The notes below the pieces were generated by a model. That model was not told where the DNA came from, searched no databases, and saw only the letters and a program-made list of their open reading frames with translations. Both the position numbers and the translations under genes were made by a program. From M30B80 sp965656935 (lineage in GTDB: Bacteria > Pseudomonadota > Alphaproteobacteria > Rhodobacterales > Rhodobacteraceae): DNA of 64,000 bases. The stretch is taken from the NCBI GenBank assembly GCA_965656935.1, contig CBFHMG010000006.1, positions 113,155-177,154 on the forward strand. The letters are read 5' to 3'. Shown piece after piece: positions 43,284 to 51,736 of the stretch. How positions within the stretch are numbered: position 1 is the stretch's first letter; each line of letters begins with the position of its first letter.

Positions 43284-44077
43284 TGCTTGATGATTTCCTG
43301 ATCCGCGCTGCTTTGGCAGGCATTGGTGTTGCACTGGCTGCGGCCCCTTTGGGCTGTTTTCTGGTTTGGCGGCGCATGGCCTATTTCGGCGATGCCACGG
43401 CCCATGCCGCCCTGTTGGGGGTCGCTTTGGCCTTTGCCTTTCAAATCTCGATATTCGCAGGCGTTCTGGCGGTATGTTTTGCTATGGCGCTGGCCGTCTC
43501 GGCCCTGTCCGAGCGCGGCTTTGGGATCGATACCTTCCTTGGTGTTCTGGCCCATTCTGCCTTGGCCTTCGGACTTGTGGCGGTATCGCTGCTGCAAGGG
43601 GTCAGGATCGATCTGCAAGCCTATCTCTTTGGCGATATCCTTGCCGTCAGCCGTGGCGATCTGGCTGTCATCTGGGGGGGTGCGGCCCTTGTTATTGTCC
43701 TTTTGGCATCGCGCTGGCAGGCCCTGTTGACTGTCACCCTTTCACCCGAATTGGCCCAAGCGGCAGGCCTGTCGCCAAAGCGCGAGCAATTGATCCTCAC
43801 GCTGGCTTTGGCCGCCGCAGTGGCTGTGGCCATCAAGGTTGTGGGCGCGCTGCTGATCATCGCGCTGATGCTGATCCCCGCCGCCACTGCCCGCCCCTTC
43901 GCGGCCTCGCCCGAAAGGATGGTGCTGATCGCCGCTGCAATCGGCGCAGGCTCGGCCATTGCAGGGCTGTGGCTGTCCTTTCTTTATGACACCCCCACAG
44001 GCCCCAGCATTGTCTGCGTCGCTGCCACAGCCTTTGCCAGCGCAACCCTGATCGCACGCATAACATCGCGGAACTGA
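43283..44077 (+). CDS. znuB: Zinc ABC transporter permease ZnuB
   Basis: 264-residue inner-membrane permease with about eight hydrophobic helices. Family features are GCFLVWRRMAYFGDATAHAALLGVAL, near residue 28, and LSPELAQAAGLSPKREQL with a cytoplasmic loop that contacts ZnuC. VVGALLIIALMLIPAATAR lies in the second half. It shares one base with the znuC stop and ends the zur-znuC-znuB operon. Confidence 0.95.
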   Translation: MLDDFLIRAALAGIGVALAAAPLGCFLVWRRMAYFGDATAHAALLGVALAFAFQISIFAGVLAVCFAMALAVSALSERGFGIDTFLGVLAHSALAFGLVAVSLLQGVRIDLQAYLFGDILAVSRGDLAVIWGGAALVIVLLASRWQALLTVTLSPELAQAAGLSPKREQLILTLALAAAVAVAIKVVGALLIIALMLIPAATARPFAASPERMVLIAAAIGAGSAIAGLWLSFLYDTPTGPSIVCVAATAFASATLIARITSRN

Positions 44078-44112
44078 CGCTAGGTTTCTATTTCCTTCCG
44101 CCCACGCCTCCG

Positions 44113-44141
44113 CTAGATTGTTATGCAATGTAACAATCTAG
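44113..44141. promoter_or_regulatory. Strong palindrome before the acyl-CoA dehydrogenase pair
   Basis: CTAGATTGTTA, then TGCAATG, then TAACAATCTAG: perfect 11-base arms around a 7-base spacer, ending 9 bases before the start codon at 44151. The spacing suits a dimeric repressor such as a TetR- or GntR-family protein blocking transcription or translation. No regulator gene is adjacent. It could instead act as an RNA hairpin near the ribosome site. Confidence 0.7.
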
Positions 44142-44150
44142 GATCGTCGC

Positions 44151-45338
44151 ATGGACCTCAGCTACAGCGCACAGGAAAAAGCGTTCCAAATCGAGATACG
44201 CGAATTTCTAGCCGATAACCTGCCGCAGGATCTGGCCGCACGGGTCGCCGCGCGCAAACCGCTCGGGAAACAGGATTACGAGACCTTCCACGCCCTGCTG
44301 AATTCCAAAGGCTGGCTGAACGGCCATTGGCCCAAAGCCTTTGGCGGCCAAGGCTGGAACGCGGTCGAACAGCATATTTTCGATGAGGAAAGCTTTGCCG
44401 CCAATGCCCCGCGCAGCATTCCCTTTGGTCTGCGCATGCTGGCCCCTGTGCTGATGGCCTTCGGCTCGCCCGAGCAGCAAAGCGAATACCTGCCGCGCAT
44501 TCTGGATGGCACCGATTGGTGGGCGCAGGGCTATTCAGAACCCGGAGCGGGCTCGGACCTCGCCTCGCTCAAAACCCGCGCTGAACGCGATGGCGATGAC
44601 TATATCATCAATGGTCAGAAAACCTGGACCTCCTATGCCCAATACGCCAATCGTATCTTCTGCCTTGTGCGCACCAGCAGTGAAGGCAAGCCGCAAGAAG
44701 GGATCAGCTTTCTGCTGATGGACCTTGATACCGATGGCATTGAAATCCGCCCGATCCGCACGATTGAAGGCGGCTATGAGGTCAATGAGGTCTTTTTCAC
44801 AAATGCCCGCGTGCCCGCCAAAAACCTTGTCGGCACCGAAAATGACGGCTGGACCATCGCGAAATACCTGCTGCTGCATGAACGCACCAATATCGCAGGC
44901 GTCGGTGACACGATGGATGCGCTCAGCAAGGTCAAATCTCAAGCCGCCGCCATCACACGTGCAGGCCGCCCCCTGACCCAGAACCCGCATTTCGCAGCGC
45001 GCCTCGCCCAGATCGAGATTGATCTTGAGGCGATGAAAATCACCAATCTGCGTATGCTCAGCGATGCCCAGAAAAAAGGCGCGCCGGGGGCCGAGGCCTC
45101 CATGCTGAAGATCAAGGGCACCGTGATCCGGCAAGCGATCAATGATCTGGCACGCCGCGCGCTTGGCCCTGCCGCCGCCCCCTTCCCATCCGAGGAGCTT
45201 GAGGGAAATCTGGGCGTCGCCCCTGATGGCCATGCCCATGACGCCGCCGCCTATTTCAACAATCGCAAAATCTCGATCTATGGCGGCTCCAACGAGATCC
45301 AGCGCAACATTCTCGCCAAGGGCCTGTTCCAGCCATGA
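44151..45338 (+). CDS. Acyl-CoA dehydrogenase, PimC-like large subunit
   Basis: 395-residue acyl-CoA dehydrogenase. It has an N-terminal helical domain, the FAD/substrate motif WWAQGYSEPGAGSDLASLKT near residue 124, WTSYAQYANRIFCLVRT, and the C-terminal ISIYGGSNEIQRNILAKGL. It most resembles the large subunit of pimeloyl-CoA dehydrogenase and related two-gene enzymes. The start overlaps nothing upstream; a 4-base overlap joins it to the second subunit. The substrate, perhaps a dicarboxyl or medium-chain acyl-CoA, is inferred. Confidence 0.85.
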   Translation: MDLSYSAQEKAFQIEIREFLADNLPQDLAARVAARKPLGKQDYETFHALLNSKGWLNGHWPKAFGGQGWNAVEQHIFDEESFAANAPRSIPFGLRMLAPVLMAFGSPEQQSEYLPRILDGTDWWAQGYSEPGAGSDLASLKTRAERDGDDYIINGQKTWTSYAQYANRIFCLVRTSSEGKPQEGISFLLMDLDTDGIEIRPIRTIEGGYEVNEVFFTNARVPAKNLVGTENDGWTIAKYLLLHERTNIAGVGDTMDALSKVKSQAAAITRAGRPLTQNPHFAARLAQIEIDLEAMKITNLRMLSDAQKKGAPGAEASMLKIKGTVIRQAINDLARRALGPAAAPFPSEELEGNLGVAPDGHAHDAAAYFNNRKISIYGGSNEIQRNILAKGLFQP

Positions 45339-46390
45339 ATTTCGATATGACCGATGACCGCCGGATGCTGTCCGACAGCCTGACCCGCTTCCTCTCCGAG
45401 CAATATGGCATCGAACACCGCACCAAGGTCGCCTATGCCGCGCCCTTCCACGATCCCGCCAAATGGGATGATATGATCGAGCTTGGTATTCTCTATGCGC
45501 TGGCAAGTGAGGATCAAGGCGGCATGGGAGGTGGTGGCTTTGACATCGCTTGTGTTTTCGAGGCTTTGGGCCAGCATCTCTGCCCCGAACCCGTCCTCGC
45601 AAACCTCATGGCGCTCCGCCTTCTGGCCGCCGCAGGCGCTGATCTTGAGCCCGTCCTGACGGGCCAGACCCGCTACGGCGTAGCCATCGGCGAGCCAGAC
45701 GCCCCCTATGATCTGCAAGACATCCGTTGCGAGGCCAAGGAGGGCCGCCTGACGGGCCGCAAATCCGTGGTTTATGGCGGCTATGATGCCGAACGCTTTC
45801 TGGTTGCAGCCAAGCATAATGGCGAACTCGCGCTCTTTGATCTTGCCGCCAAAGATGCCGAGATTGCAGGCTATGGCATGATTGATGGGGGCAATGCCGC
45901 CGAAGTCATCTGTGACAATAGCCCCGCCACCCTTTTACTCGAGAGGGCTGAAACAGCCTTCGAGGCGGCCCTTGATGCAGGCCGCCTTGCGCTTTGTGCC
46001 GAGGCGATTGGCGCGATGGATACCGCCTTTGCCGCTTGCGTGGATTACCTTAAAACGCGCAAACAATTCGGCAAACCGATTGCCAGCTTCCAAGCCCTCC
46101 AGCACCGTATGATCGACCTACAGATCGAAATCGAACAAGCCCGCTCCATCACGATCCGCGCCGCCGATGCGCTGGACACGCCCGCTGCGCCGCGCGCGAT
46201 TGCCATGGCCAAAAACCTGATCGGCCGCGCCGCCCGCCTTGTGGCCGAGGAAACGATCCAGCTTCAGGGCGGCATCGGCGTGACATGGGAATATCCGGGC
46301 GCGCATTACGCAAAACGGCTGGTGATGATCGACCATCAATTGGGCGATACCGACTATCACCTCGAACGGGTTATCGCGCTCGCCAGCTAA
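45335..46390 (+). CDS. Acyl-CoA dehydrogenase, PimD-like small subunit
   Basis: 351 residues. It starts MNFDMTDDRRMLSDSLTRFLSEQYG and has the family's C-terminal helices (ALCAEAIGAMDTAFAACVDYLKTRKQFGKPIASFQALQHRM, ETIQLQGGIGVTWEYPGAHYAKRL). The central FAD-contact motif is weaker than in its partner, as expected for the smaller subunit of a heteromeric dehydrogenase. Its ATG overlaps the stop of the large-subunit gene. Confidence 0.85.
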   Translation: MNFDMTDDRRMLSDSLTRFLSEQYGIEHRTKVAYAAPFHDPAKWDDMIELGILYALASEDQGGMGGGGFDIACVFEALGQHLCPEPVLANLMALRLLAAAGADLEPVLTGQTRYGVAIGEPDAPYDLQDIRCEAKEGRLTGRKSVVYGGYDAERFLVAAKHNGELALFDLAAKDAEIAGYGMIDGGNAAEVICDNSPATLLLERAETAFEAALDAGRLALCAEAIGAMDTAFAACVDYLKTRKQFGKPIASFQALQHRMIDLQIEIEQARSITIRAADALDTPAAPRAIAMAKNLIGRAARLVAEETIQLQGGIGVTWEYPGAHYAKRLVMIDHQLGDTDYHLERVIALAS

Positions 46391-46401
46391 GGCCATCTTT
46401 G

Positions 46402-46457
46402 CTTGAAAAATACTTCGGGGGTTTGGGGGCAGCGCCCCCTACCCGCCCTTTGGGCGG
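46402..46457. repeat. Double-hairpin intergenic element between convergent genes
   Basis: GCTTGAAAAATACTTCGGGG leads into two hairpins, GGGGGC-AGC-GCCCCC (46425-46439) and CCGCCC-TTT-GGGCGG (46443-46457). I recall very similar text in many Rhodobacteraceae intergenic regions, so it is probably a family-wide repeat acting as a 3'-end or processing signal. No second copy was noticed in this window. Confidence 0.5.
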
Positions 46458-46464
46458 CAATGGC

Positions 46465-47478
46465 CTACCCGATAGCCTCCAAGCCCGCTTCGGCATATTG
46501 CGGCACCAAAGCCCCCAATTCCAGCGCGCGCTCAGGCTCCGATGCATTGCCCGCCAGCGCGCGCGACTTCACCCCTTGCAGGATCGCGGCCATGCGGAAA
46601 AAGCAAAACCCGACATAAAAACCGAACCCCTCGATCCCGTCCAAACCCATCCGCGCGCAATATTGCGCGACAAACTCCTCGTCCGAGGGCAAACCCTGCG
46701 CGGCCCGATCCACGCCCGCCAAACCCCGCCCCTGCCGCCCGACAGGCATTTGCCATTGCATGATCACCGCCGCCAGATCGGCAAAAGGATGACCGATCGT
46801 GGATAGTTCCCAATCCAGCACCGCTTTGATCTCAGCGCTATCTTCCGCGAATAAAAAGTTATCGAGCCGGTAATCCCCATGCACAAGGCTGACGCGCCCG
46901 TCATCCTCGGGGCAAAGGCGGTCCAGCCGCGCCATCAGCGCATCCATTGCCGCGATCTCGCCTGTCTCACTGGCGCGGTATTGTTTGCTCCAGCGGTCGA
47001 TCTGGCGGCGATAGTAGCTGCCACGCGGCCCGAAATCGCCAAGCCCGACCGCCTCAATATCCACCGAATGGATCGCGGCCAGCACACGGTTCATCTCGAA
47101 ATAGACCGCCCCACGCTCGGCCTGCGATAATTCTGGAATACGCGGGTCATCGAAACTGCGGCCCTGCACGTGATCCATAACATAAAAGGCCGAGCCGATC
47201 ACATCGCTATCCTCGCAAAGGGCTAGCATATTGGCCACAGGCACCTCGGATCGCGCCAGTGCGCGCTGCACGCGGAATTCCCGCTCAACCGCATGGGCCG
47301 ATTTCAGCAATTGCCCCGCAGGCTTGCGCCGCAACACATACTCACCCGAGGCCGCCTGCAGCAAAAAAGTGGGGTTGGATTGCCCCCCCTCAAACTTCCG
47401 CGCTGTGGCGGGGGACTGAAACCCCTCCACATGGCGCGTGATCCACGGCAGGGCGCGGGCGAGGTCCAGATCGCTCAT
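46465..47478 (-). CDS. APH-family kinase paired with acyl-CoA dehydrogenase (ACAD10/11-type kinase)
   Basis: 337-residue aminoglycoside-phosphotransferase-fold protein. It has the ATP-site start QSNPTFLL and YVLRRKP, the catalytic loop SLVHGDYRLDNFLF and the metal motif AVLDWELSTIGHPFADLA. It overlaps the upstream acyl-CoA dehydrogenase gene by 4 bases. In animals ACAD10/11 fuse the same two domains, and LvaA in Pseudomonas putida phosphorylates 4-hydroxyacyl-CoA. The same role is inferred here. Confidence 0.85.
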   Translation of the reverse strand: MSDLDLARALPWITRHVEGFQSPATARKFEGGQSNPTFLLQAASGEYVLRRKPAGQLLKSAHAVEREFRVQRALARSEVPVANMLALCEDSDVIGSAFYVMDHVQGRSFDDPRIPELSQAERGAVYFEMNRVLAAIHSVDIEAVGLGDFGPRGSYYRRQIDRWSKQYRASETGEIAAMDALMARLDRLCPEDDGRVSLVHGDYRLDNFLFAEDSAEIKAVLDWELSTIGHPFADLAAVIMQWQMPVGRQGRGLAGVDRAAQGLPSDEEFVAQYCARMGLDGIEGFGFYVGFCFFRMAAILQGVKSRALAGNASEPERALELGALVPQYAEAGLEAIG

Positions 47479-48710
47479 TGCGTGCTGTTGGAGTATTTCT
47501 TCAACTCCATCCGCGCCACTTGGCGGCGATGAACGGCATCGGGGCCATCGACCATCCGCATCGTGCGCAGATCGGTCCAGAGGGCGGCCAATGGAGTATC
47601 CTGACTAAAGCCCGTAGCGCCATGCATCTGGATCGCCTCATCCACAACCGCCAAAGCCATGCGCGGGGCCTGCACCTTGATCATGGAAATCCAAGGCTGT
47701 GCCGCGCGCACCCCGATTGTATCCATCATATAGGCCGCCTTTAGGCATAAAAGCCGCGTCGCCTCGATATCCATCCGCGCATTGGCGATGATGTCGTAAT
47801 TGCCGCCCAGTTCCGCCAAAGGCTTGCCAAAAGCCTCACGGCCCAAGGCGCGTTTGCACATCAATTCCAGCGCATATTCCGCCCGCCCGATCGAGCGCAT
47901 ACAATGATGAATACGACCTGGTCCAAGGCGGTTCTGCGCAACTTCAAAGCCGCGCCCCTCGCCCAGAACAATGCCATCCTCAGGCACGAAAGCATCCGTG
48001 AAGCGCACATGCATATGGCCATGCGGCGCGTCATCGGTATGGAAAACCTGCATCGGGCGCAACAACTCCACCCCTTTGGTGTCGGATGGCATCAGAAAGG
48101 TCGTGTGGCGCTTGTATTTCTCGCCCTCGGGGTCAGTGCAGGCCATCACGATGAACAGCGCACAGCGCGGGTCGCCCGCCCCCGTGGCCCAGTATTTCTC
48201 ACCATTGAGAAGATAGCCCCCCTCAACCGCTTTGGCAGAAAGCGAAATCTGCGTGGCATCCGAGGAAGACTGCGCAGGCTCGGTCATAAGATAGGCCGAG
48301 CGCGTCTTGCCCTCTATCAGGTCAGGCAGCCAGCGCGCGCGCTGCGCTTCGGTCGCCAGCCGCTCCAGCACCTCCATATTGCCGGTATCAGGCGCGTTGC
48401 AGTTGAAAATCTCGGGGGCCAGCGTAACCGCCCCCATTTCTTCGGCCAGATAGGCATATTCGACCGTGCTCAAGCCATAGCCCTTCTCGCTATCGGTCAG
48501 CCAGAAATTGAACAGGCCACGTGCTTTCGCACTGGCCTTCAACCCGTCCAGAATTTCGATCTGGCGCGCGGTCATTTGGAAACGGTCGCCCGAGGGGTGC
48601 TTGCCCACCTCGGCATGGAACTCGGCATCCAGCGGTGCGATCTCGTCGCGCACCATAGCGCGGACCTGTTCGACCAGTGGCCGCACCTTATCGGTCATTC
48701 CCAAATCCAT
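47475..48710 (-). CDS. Acyl-CoA dehydrogenase (ACAD10/11-like)
   Basis: 411 residues from the ATG preceded by GGGAG; a longer open frame adds 41 unconserved residues. It has LMTEPAQSSSDATQISL (FAD/substrate site), YWATGAGDPRCALFIVM, LGPGRIHHCMRSIGRAEYALELMCKRA and, near the C-terminus, WTDLRTMRMVDGPDAVHRRQVAR. The DGPDxVH ending is the hallmark of the ACAD10/11 branch. With the adjacent kinase it probably handles 4-hydroxy fatty acyl-CoAs. Confidence 0.85.
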   Translation of the reverse strand: MDLGMTDKVRPLVEQVRAMVRDEIAPLDAEFHAEVGKHPSGDRFQMTARQIEILDGLKASAKARGLFNFWLTDSEKGYGLSTVEYAYLAEEMGAVTLAPEIFNCNAPDTGNMEVLERLATEAQRARWLPDLIEGKTRSAYLMTEPAQSSSDATQISLSAKAVEGGYLLNGEKYWATGAGDPRCALFIVMACTDPEGEKYKRHTTFLMPSDTKGVELLRPMQVFHTDDAPHGHMHVRFTDAFVPEDGIVLGEGRGFEVAQNRLGPGRIHHCMRSIGRAEYALELMCKRALGREAFGKPLAELGGNYDIIANARMDIEATRLLCLKAAYMMDTIGVRAAQPWISMIKVQAPRMALAVVDEAIQMHGATGFSQDTPLAALWTDLRTMRMVDGPDAVHRRQVARMELKKYSNSTQ

Positions 48711-48865
48711 CGCATCGCTCCCTTTTGATCTTCCTGTGCGTGAGGTTAGGCGCGCACCCGTGGCGCGGCAAGTCGCCCGACGTAGCGTCAATTCGCTTGG
48801 GTTTGCTCTGCTGATATTGCACAGTTCGTGCAAATGCGATGAAACCGCTTCAGGAGGATTTCACG

Positions 48866-50080
48866 ATGCCCGATGGACAAACCCGCCATAGCGGACCTTC
48901 CCTTGCCCCTTTCAACTGGGAAGACCCGTTCCAGCTGAACAGCCAGCTGAGCGAAGAAGAACGCATGATCGCCGAGGGCGCGCGCGCCTTTGCGGATGAA
49001 AAGCTGATGCCACGTGTGACCGAGGCCTATCTGAATGAAACCGTCTCGCCCGAGATTTTCACCGAGATGGGCGAGATGGGGCTTTTGGGCGTCACCATCC
49101 CCGAGGCCTATGGCGGTTTGGGGGCGGGCTATGTGACCTACGGCCTCGTCGCACGTGAGGTCGAGCGGATCGATAGCGGATATCGCTCGATGATGAGCGT
49201 ACAATCCTCGCTGGTGATGTATCCGATCAATGCCTATGGCTCGGAAGAGCAGCGCCAGAAATACCTGCCCGATTTGGCGGCTGGCACCAAGATTGGCTGT
49301 TTCGGCCTGACCGAACCCGATGCGGGTTCGGACCCCGCGGGAATGAAGACCACCGCCAAAAAGACCGATGGCGGCTATGTGCTGAACGGCGCGAAGATGT
49401 GGATTTCAAACGCACCCATCGCGGATGTCTTCGTGGTCTGGGCCAAATCCGAGGCGCATGACGGCAAAATCCGTGGCTTCATCCTCGAGAAAGGCATGAA
49501 AGGCCTGTCCGCGCCGAAAATCGGCGGCAAGCTCAGCCTGCGGGCCTCGGTCACGGGTGAGATCGTGATGGAAGGCGTCGAGGTCGGTGAGGACGCGCTC
49601 CTGCCAGGTGTTGAAGGGCTCAAAGGGCCGTTTGGCTGTCTGAACCGTGCGCGCTATGGCATCGCGTGGGGCGTGATGGGCGCGGCCGAGGATTGCTGGC
49701 ATCGCGCGCGCTCCTACGGGTTGGAGCGCATCCAGTTTGACCGCCCCCTCGCCCAGACCCAGCTTTTCCAGAAGAAACTGGCCGATATGCAAACCGAGAT
49801 CGCACTTGGCCTACAAGGCGCGTTGCGCGCAGGCCGCATGCTGGATGAGGGAAGCTGTGCGCCTGAAGTGATCAGCCTGATCAAGCGCAACAATTGCGGC
49901 AAGGCCCTCGATATGGCGCGCCAAGCCCGCGACATGCATGGCGGCAACGGGATCATGGCCGAATACCATGTGATGCGCCACGCGCAGAACCTTGAAACGG
50001 TGAATACCTATGAAGGCACCCATGACGTGCATGCGCTTATTCTAGGCCGCGCACAGACAGGGTTGCAGGCGTTTTTCTGA
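48866..50080 (+). CDS. gcdH: Glutaryl-CoA dehydrogenase
   Basis: Oxidatively decarboxylates glutaryl-CoA to crotonyl-CoA in lysine/tryptophan breakdown. Start at MPDGQTRHSGPSL with AGGAGG 8 bases upstream gives 404 residues. Matching motifs are FNWEDPFQLNSQLSEEERM, RSMMSVQSSLVMYPINAYGSEEQ, FGLTEPDAGSDPAGM and the catalytic NTYEGTHDVHALILGRAQTG. It is divergent from the previous acyl-CoA dehydrogenase, sharing a 155-base promoter region. Confidence 0.92.
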   Translation: MPDGQTRHSGPSLAPFNWEDPFQLNSQLSEEERMIAEGARAFADEKLMPRVTEAYLNETVSPEIFTEMGEMGLLGVTIPEAYGGLGAGYVTYGLVAREVERIDSGYRSMMSVQSSLVMYPINAYGSEEQRQKYLPDLAAGTKIGCFGLTEPDAGSDPAGMKTTAKKTDGGYVLNGAKMWISNAPIADVFVVWAKSEAHDGKIRGFILEKGMKGLSAPKIGGKLSLRASVTGEIVMEGVEVGEDALLPGVEGLKGPFGCLNRARYGIAWGVMGAAEDCWHRARSYGLERIQFDRPLAQTQLFQKKLADMQTEIALGLQGALRAGRMLDEGSCAPEVISLIKRNNCGKALDMARQARDMHGGNGIMAEYHVMRHAQNLETVNTYEGTHDVHALILGRAQTGLQAFF

Positions 50081-50109
50081 CAGGCCAAAGCGGCGCGAGC
50101 GGCAGTGCA

Positions 50110-50137
50110 AGATAGACCAGTCTTTACTGGTCTATCT
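50110..50137. other. Perfect 11-base hairpin across the cytochrome c stop codon
   Basis: AGATAGACCAG pairs perfectly with CTGGTCTATCT around TCTTTA; the minus-strand TAA stop of the cytochrome gene sits in the loop. There is no T-tract on either side, so it is not a standard terminator. It may block read-through between convergent genes or stabilise the 3' end. Confidence 0.6.
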
Positions 50138-50579
50138 CGTCATGGATGGCGCGGATTTCATCGGGCCATGTCGATTTGATATAGCTCAGCACCGCGATGA
50201 TATCATCATCACTCAATATACCCTCATAGGCTGGCATATTGCTTGGGTAATCGGGATTGTTGATGACGGCGGCAATTCCGTATTTCGTCAGCGCAAAAAG
50301 GGCTTCGCTGTCATGATGCCACGTATGGCCGCTTTCATCATGGGGTGGTGCAGGTAAGCGCCCATCTGAATCCCGTGCGCGCCAATTGGGTTGGCCTTCC
50401 AGATTTGCACCATGGCAGCTTGCGCAATTTTCATCGTAAATCCGGCTGCCATTTAGAACGATCTGCGGATTATCGACCTCAAGCGTGACGGCCTGAGCAG
50501 CGCCGCCATCGCTCAAACCCATAAGGGCCATCGCGGAAATAGCGGCCAGAGCCAGTGTCAGACCAATTTTGCGTTTCAT
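50124..50579 (-). CDS. Periplasmic mono-haem c-type cytochrome
   Basis: 151 residues with a signal peptide (KRKIGLTLALAAISAMALMGLSDGGAAQA). It has one haem site CASCH near residue 53 and a probable axial methionine in YPSNMPAYEG. This is the class I cytochrome c fold (GSRIYDENCASCHG...DIIAVLSYIKSTWP). Lacking neighbours of known electron transport, its partner is unknown. A start six codons earlier is open but unlikely. Confidence 0.88.
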   Translation of the reverse strand: MKRKIGLTLALAAISAMALMGLSDGGAAQAVTLEVDNPQIVLNGSRIYDENCASCHGANLEGQPNWRARDSDGRLPAPPHDESGHTWHHDSEALFALTKYGIAAVINNPDYPSNMPAYEGILSDDDIIAVLSYIKSTWPDEIRAIHDEIDQ

Positions 50580-50707
50580 GTCGCGTTCACCCCTCAAAAA
50601 GCAACGCCCACGCTATCGGCAAATCAAACGCCTCGCTACGGGCAAAATCGGCCAGTATCGTTAAATTGATTGGCTGCGTTTTGGGGCCTTGGAGGCTTGG
50701 CCAAAAC

Positions 50708-51736
50708 TCATGCGCTCAGCCGTGCCACCACGCTTTCAGCGCTCACGGCCCCGATCACCTTGCCATCCTCCGCGACGGGCAAGGCACCCTGTCCTTGGGC
50801 CAGCCGTGCCATGATCTCGCGCACGGGCATCTCGGCGCGGATCGCCTCGCCTTTGCCTTTGCCCGCGCCCATCACATCGCGCGCGCACAGCACGCCGAGC
50901 GGGTTCATATTGGCCACGAATTCCGCCACATAATCCGATGCAGGGGCCGAGAAGATATCGCGCGGGGTGCCGCATTGCACAATTCGCCCCCCTTCCATGA
51001 TGGCGATGCGATTGCCGATCTTGAAGGCCTCATCCAGATCATGGCTTACGAAAACGATGGTGCGTTTGAGGCGGTCTTGCAGCTCAAGCAGCTCATCTTG
51101 CAGCTTGGAGCGGATCAAAGGATCAAGCGCCGAGAAGGGCTCGTCCATCAGCAAGATCGGGGCCTCGGTGGCGAAGGCGCGGGCCAAGCCCACGCGCTGC
51201 TGCATCCCACCCGACAGCTCGGCCACCTTGCGGTCAGCCCAATCGGACAGGCCCACAAGCTCTAGCTGCTGATCCACCATCTCGCTGCGGGTCTTGGGCG
51301 TGGCCCCTGCCAGTTCCAGCCCAAAGCCCACATTCTCGCGCACGCTGCGCCATGGCAGAAGGCCGAATTGCTGGAACACCATCGCCACCCGTGTCTGGCG
51401 GATATGGCGCAAGGTCTTGGCCGTGGCATGGGTGACATCCACCATCTCGCCCGCGACATTCACCTCGACATGGCCGCGCGCCACGGGGTTCAGCCCGTTT
51501 ACGGCGCGCAAAAGCGTGGATTTGCCCGAGCCCGACAGCCCCATCAGCACAAGGATTTCCCCCTCGGCCACGTCAAGGCTGCAGTCATGCACGCCCAAGA
51601 CATGGCTTGTTTCCGCCTGAATATCAGCGCGGGTCTTGCCTTGGTCGGCCAGTTCCAGCGACCGCGCGGGGCGGTCGCCGAACATGATGCAGACCTGCTT
51701 GAAGGAAACGGCAGGTTGAGGGGCTGTTTGGGTCAT
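50708..51736 (-). CDS. choV: Choline ABC transporter ATP-binding protein
   Basis: 342-residue ATPase of the glycine betaine/choline (ProV/OpuA) type. It has a variable N-terminus (VSFKQVCIMFGDRPARSLELADQGKTRADI), Walker A GLSGSGKST, Q-loop FQQFGLLPWRSV, signature ELSGGMQQRVGLARA, Walker B LLMDEPFSALDP, and a CBS-like C-terminal part (MPVREIMARLAQGQGALPVAEDGKVIGAV). With choW and choX it imports choline. Its ATG overlaps the GFA gene by 4 bases. Confidence 0.92.
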   Translation of the reverse strand: MTQTAPQPAVSFKQVCIMFGDRPARSLELADQGKTRADIQAETSHVLGVHDCSLDVAEGEILVLMGLSGSGKSTLLRAVNGLNPVARGHVEVNVAGEMVDVTHATAKTLRHIRQTRVAMVFQQFGLLPWRSVRENVGFGLELAGATPKTRSEMVDQQLELVGLSDWADRKVAELSGGMQQRVGLARAFATEAPILLMDEPFSALDPLIRSKLQDELLELQDRLKRTIVFVSHDLDEAFKIGNRIAIMEGGRIVQCGTPRDIFSAPASDYVAEFVANMNPLGVLCARDVMGAGKGKGEAIRAEMPVREIMARLAQGQGALPVAEDGKVIGAVSAESVVARLSA

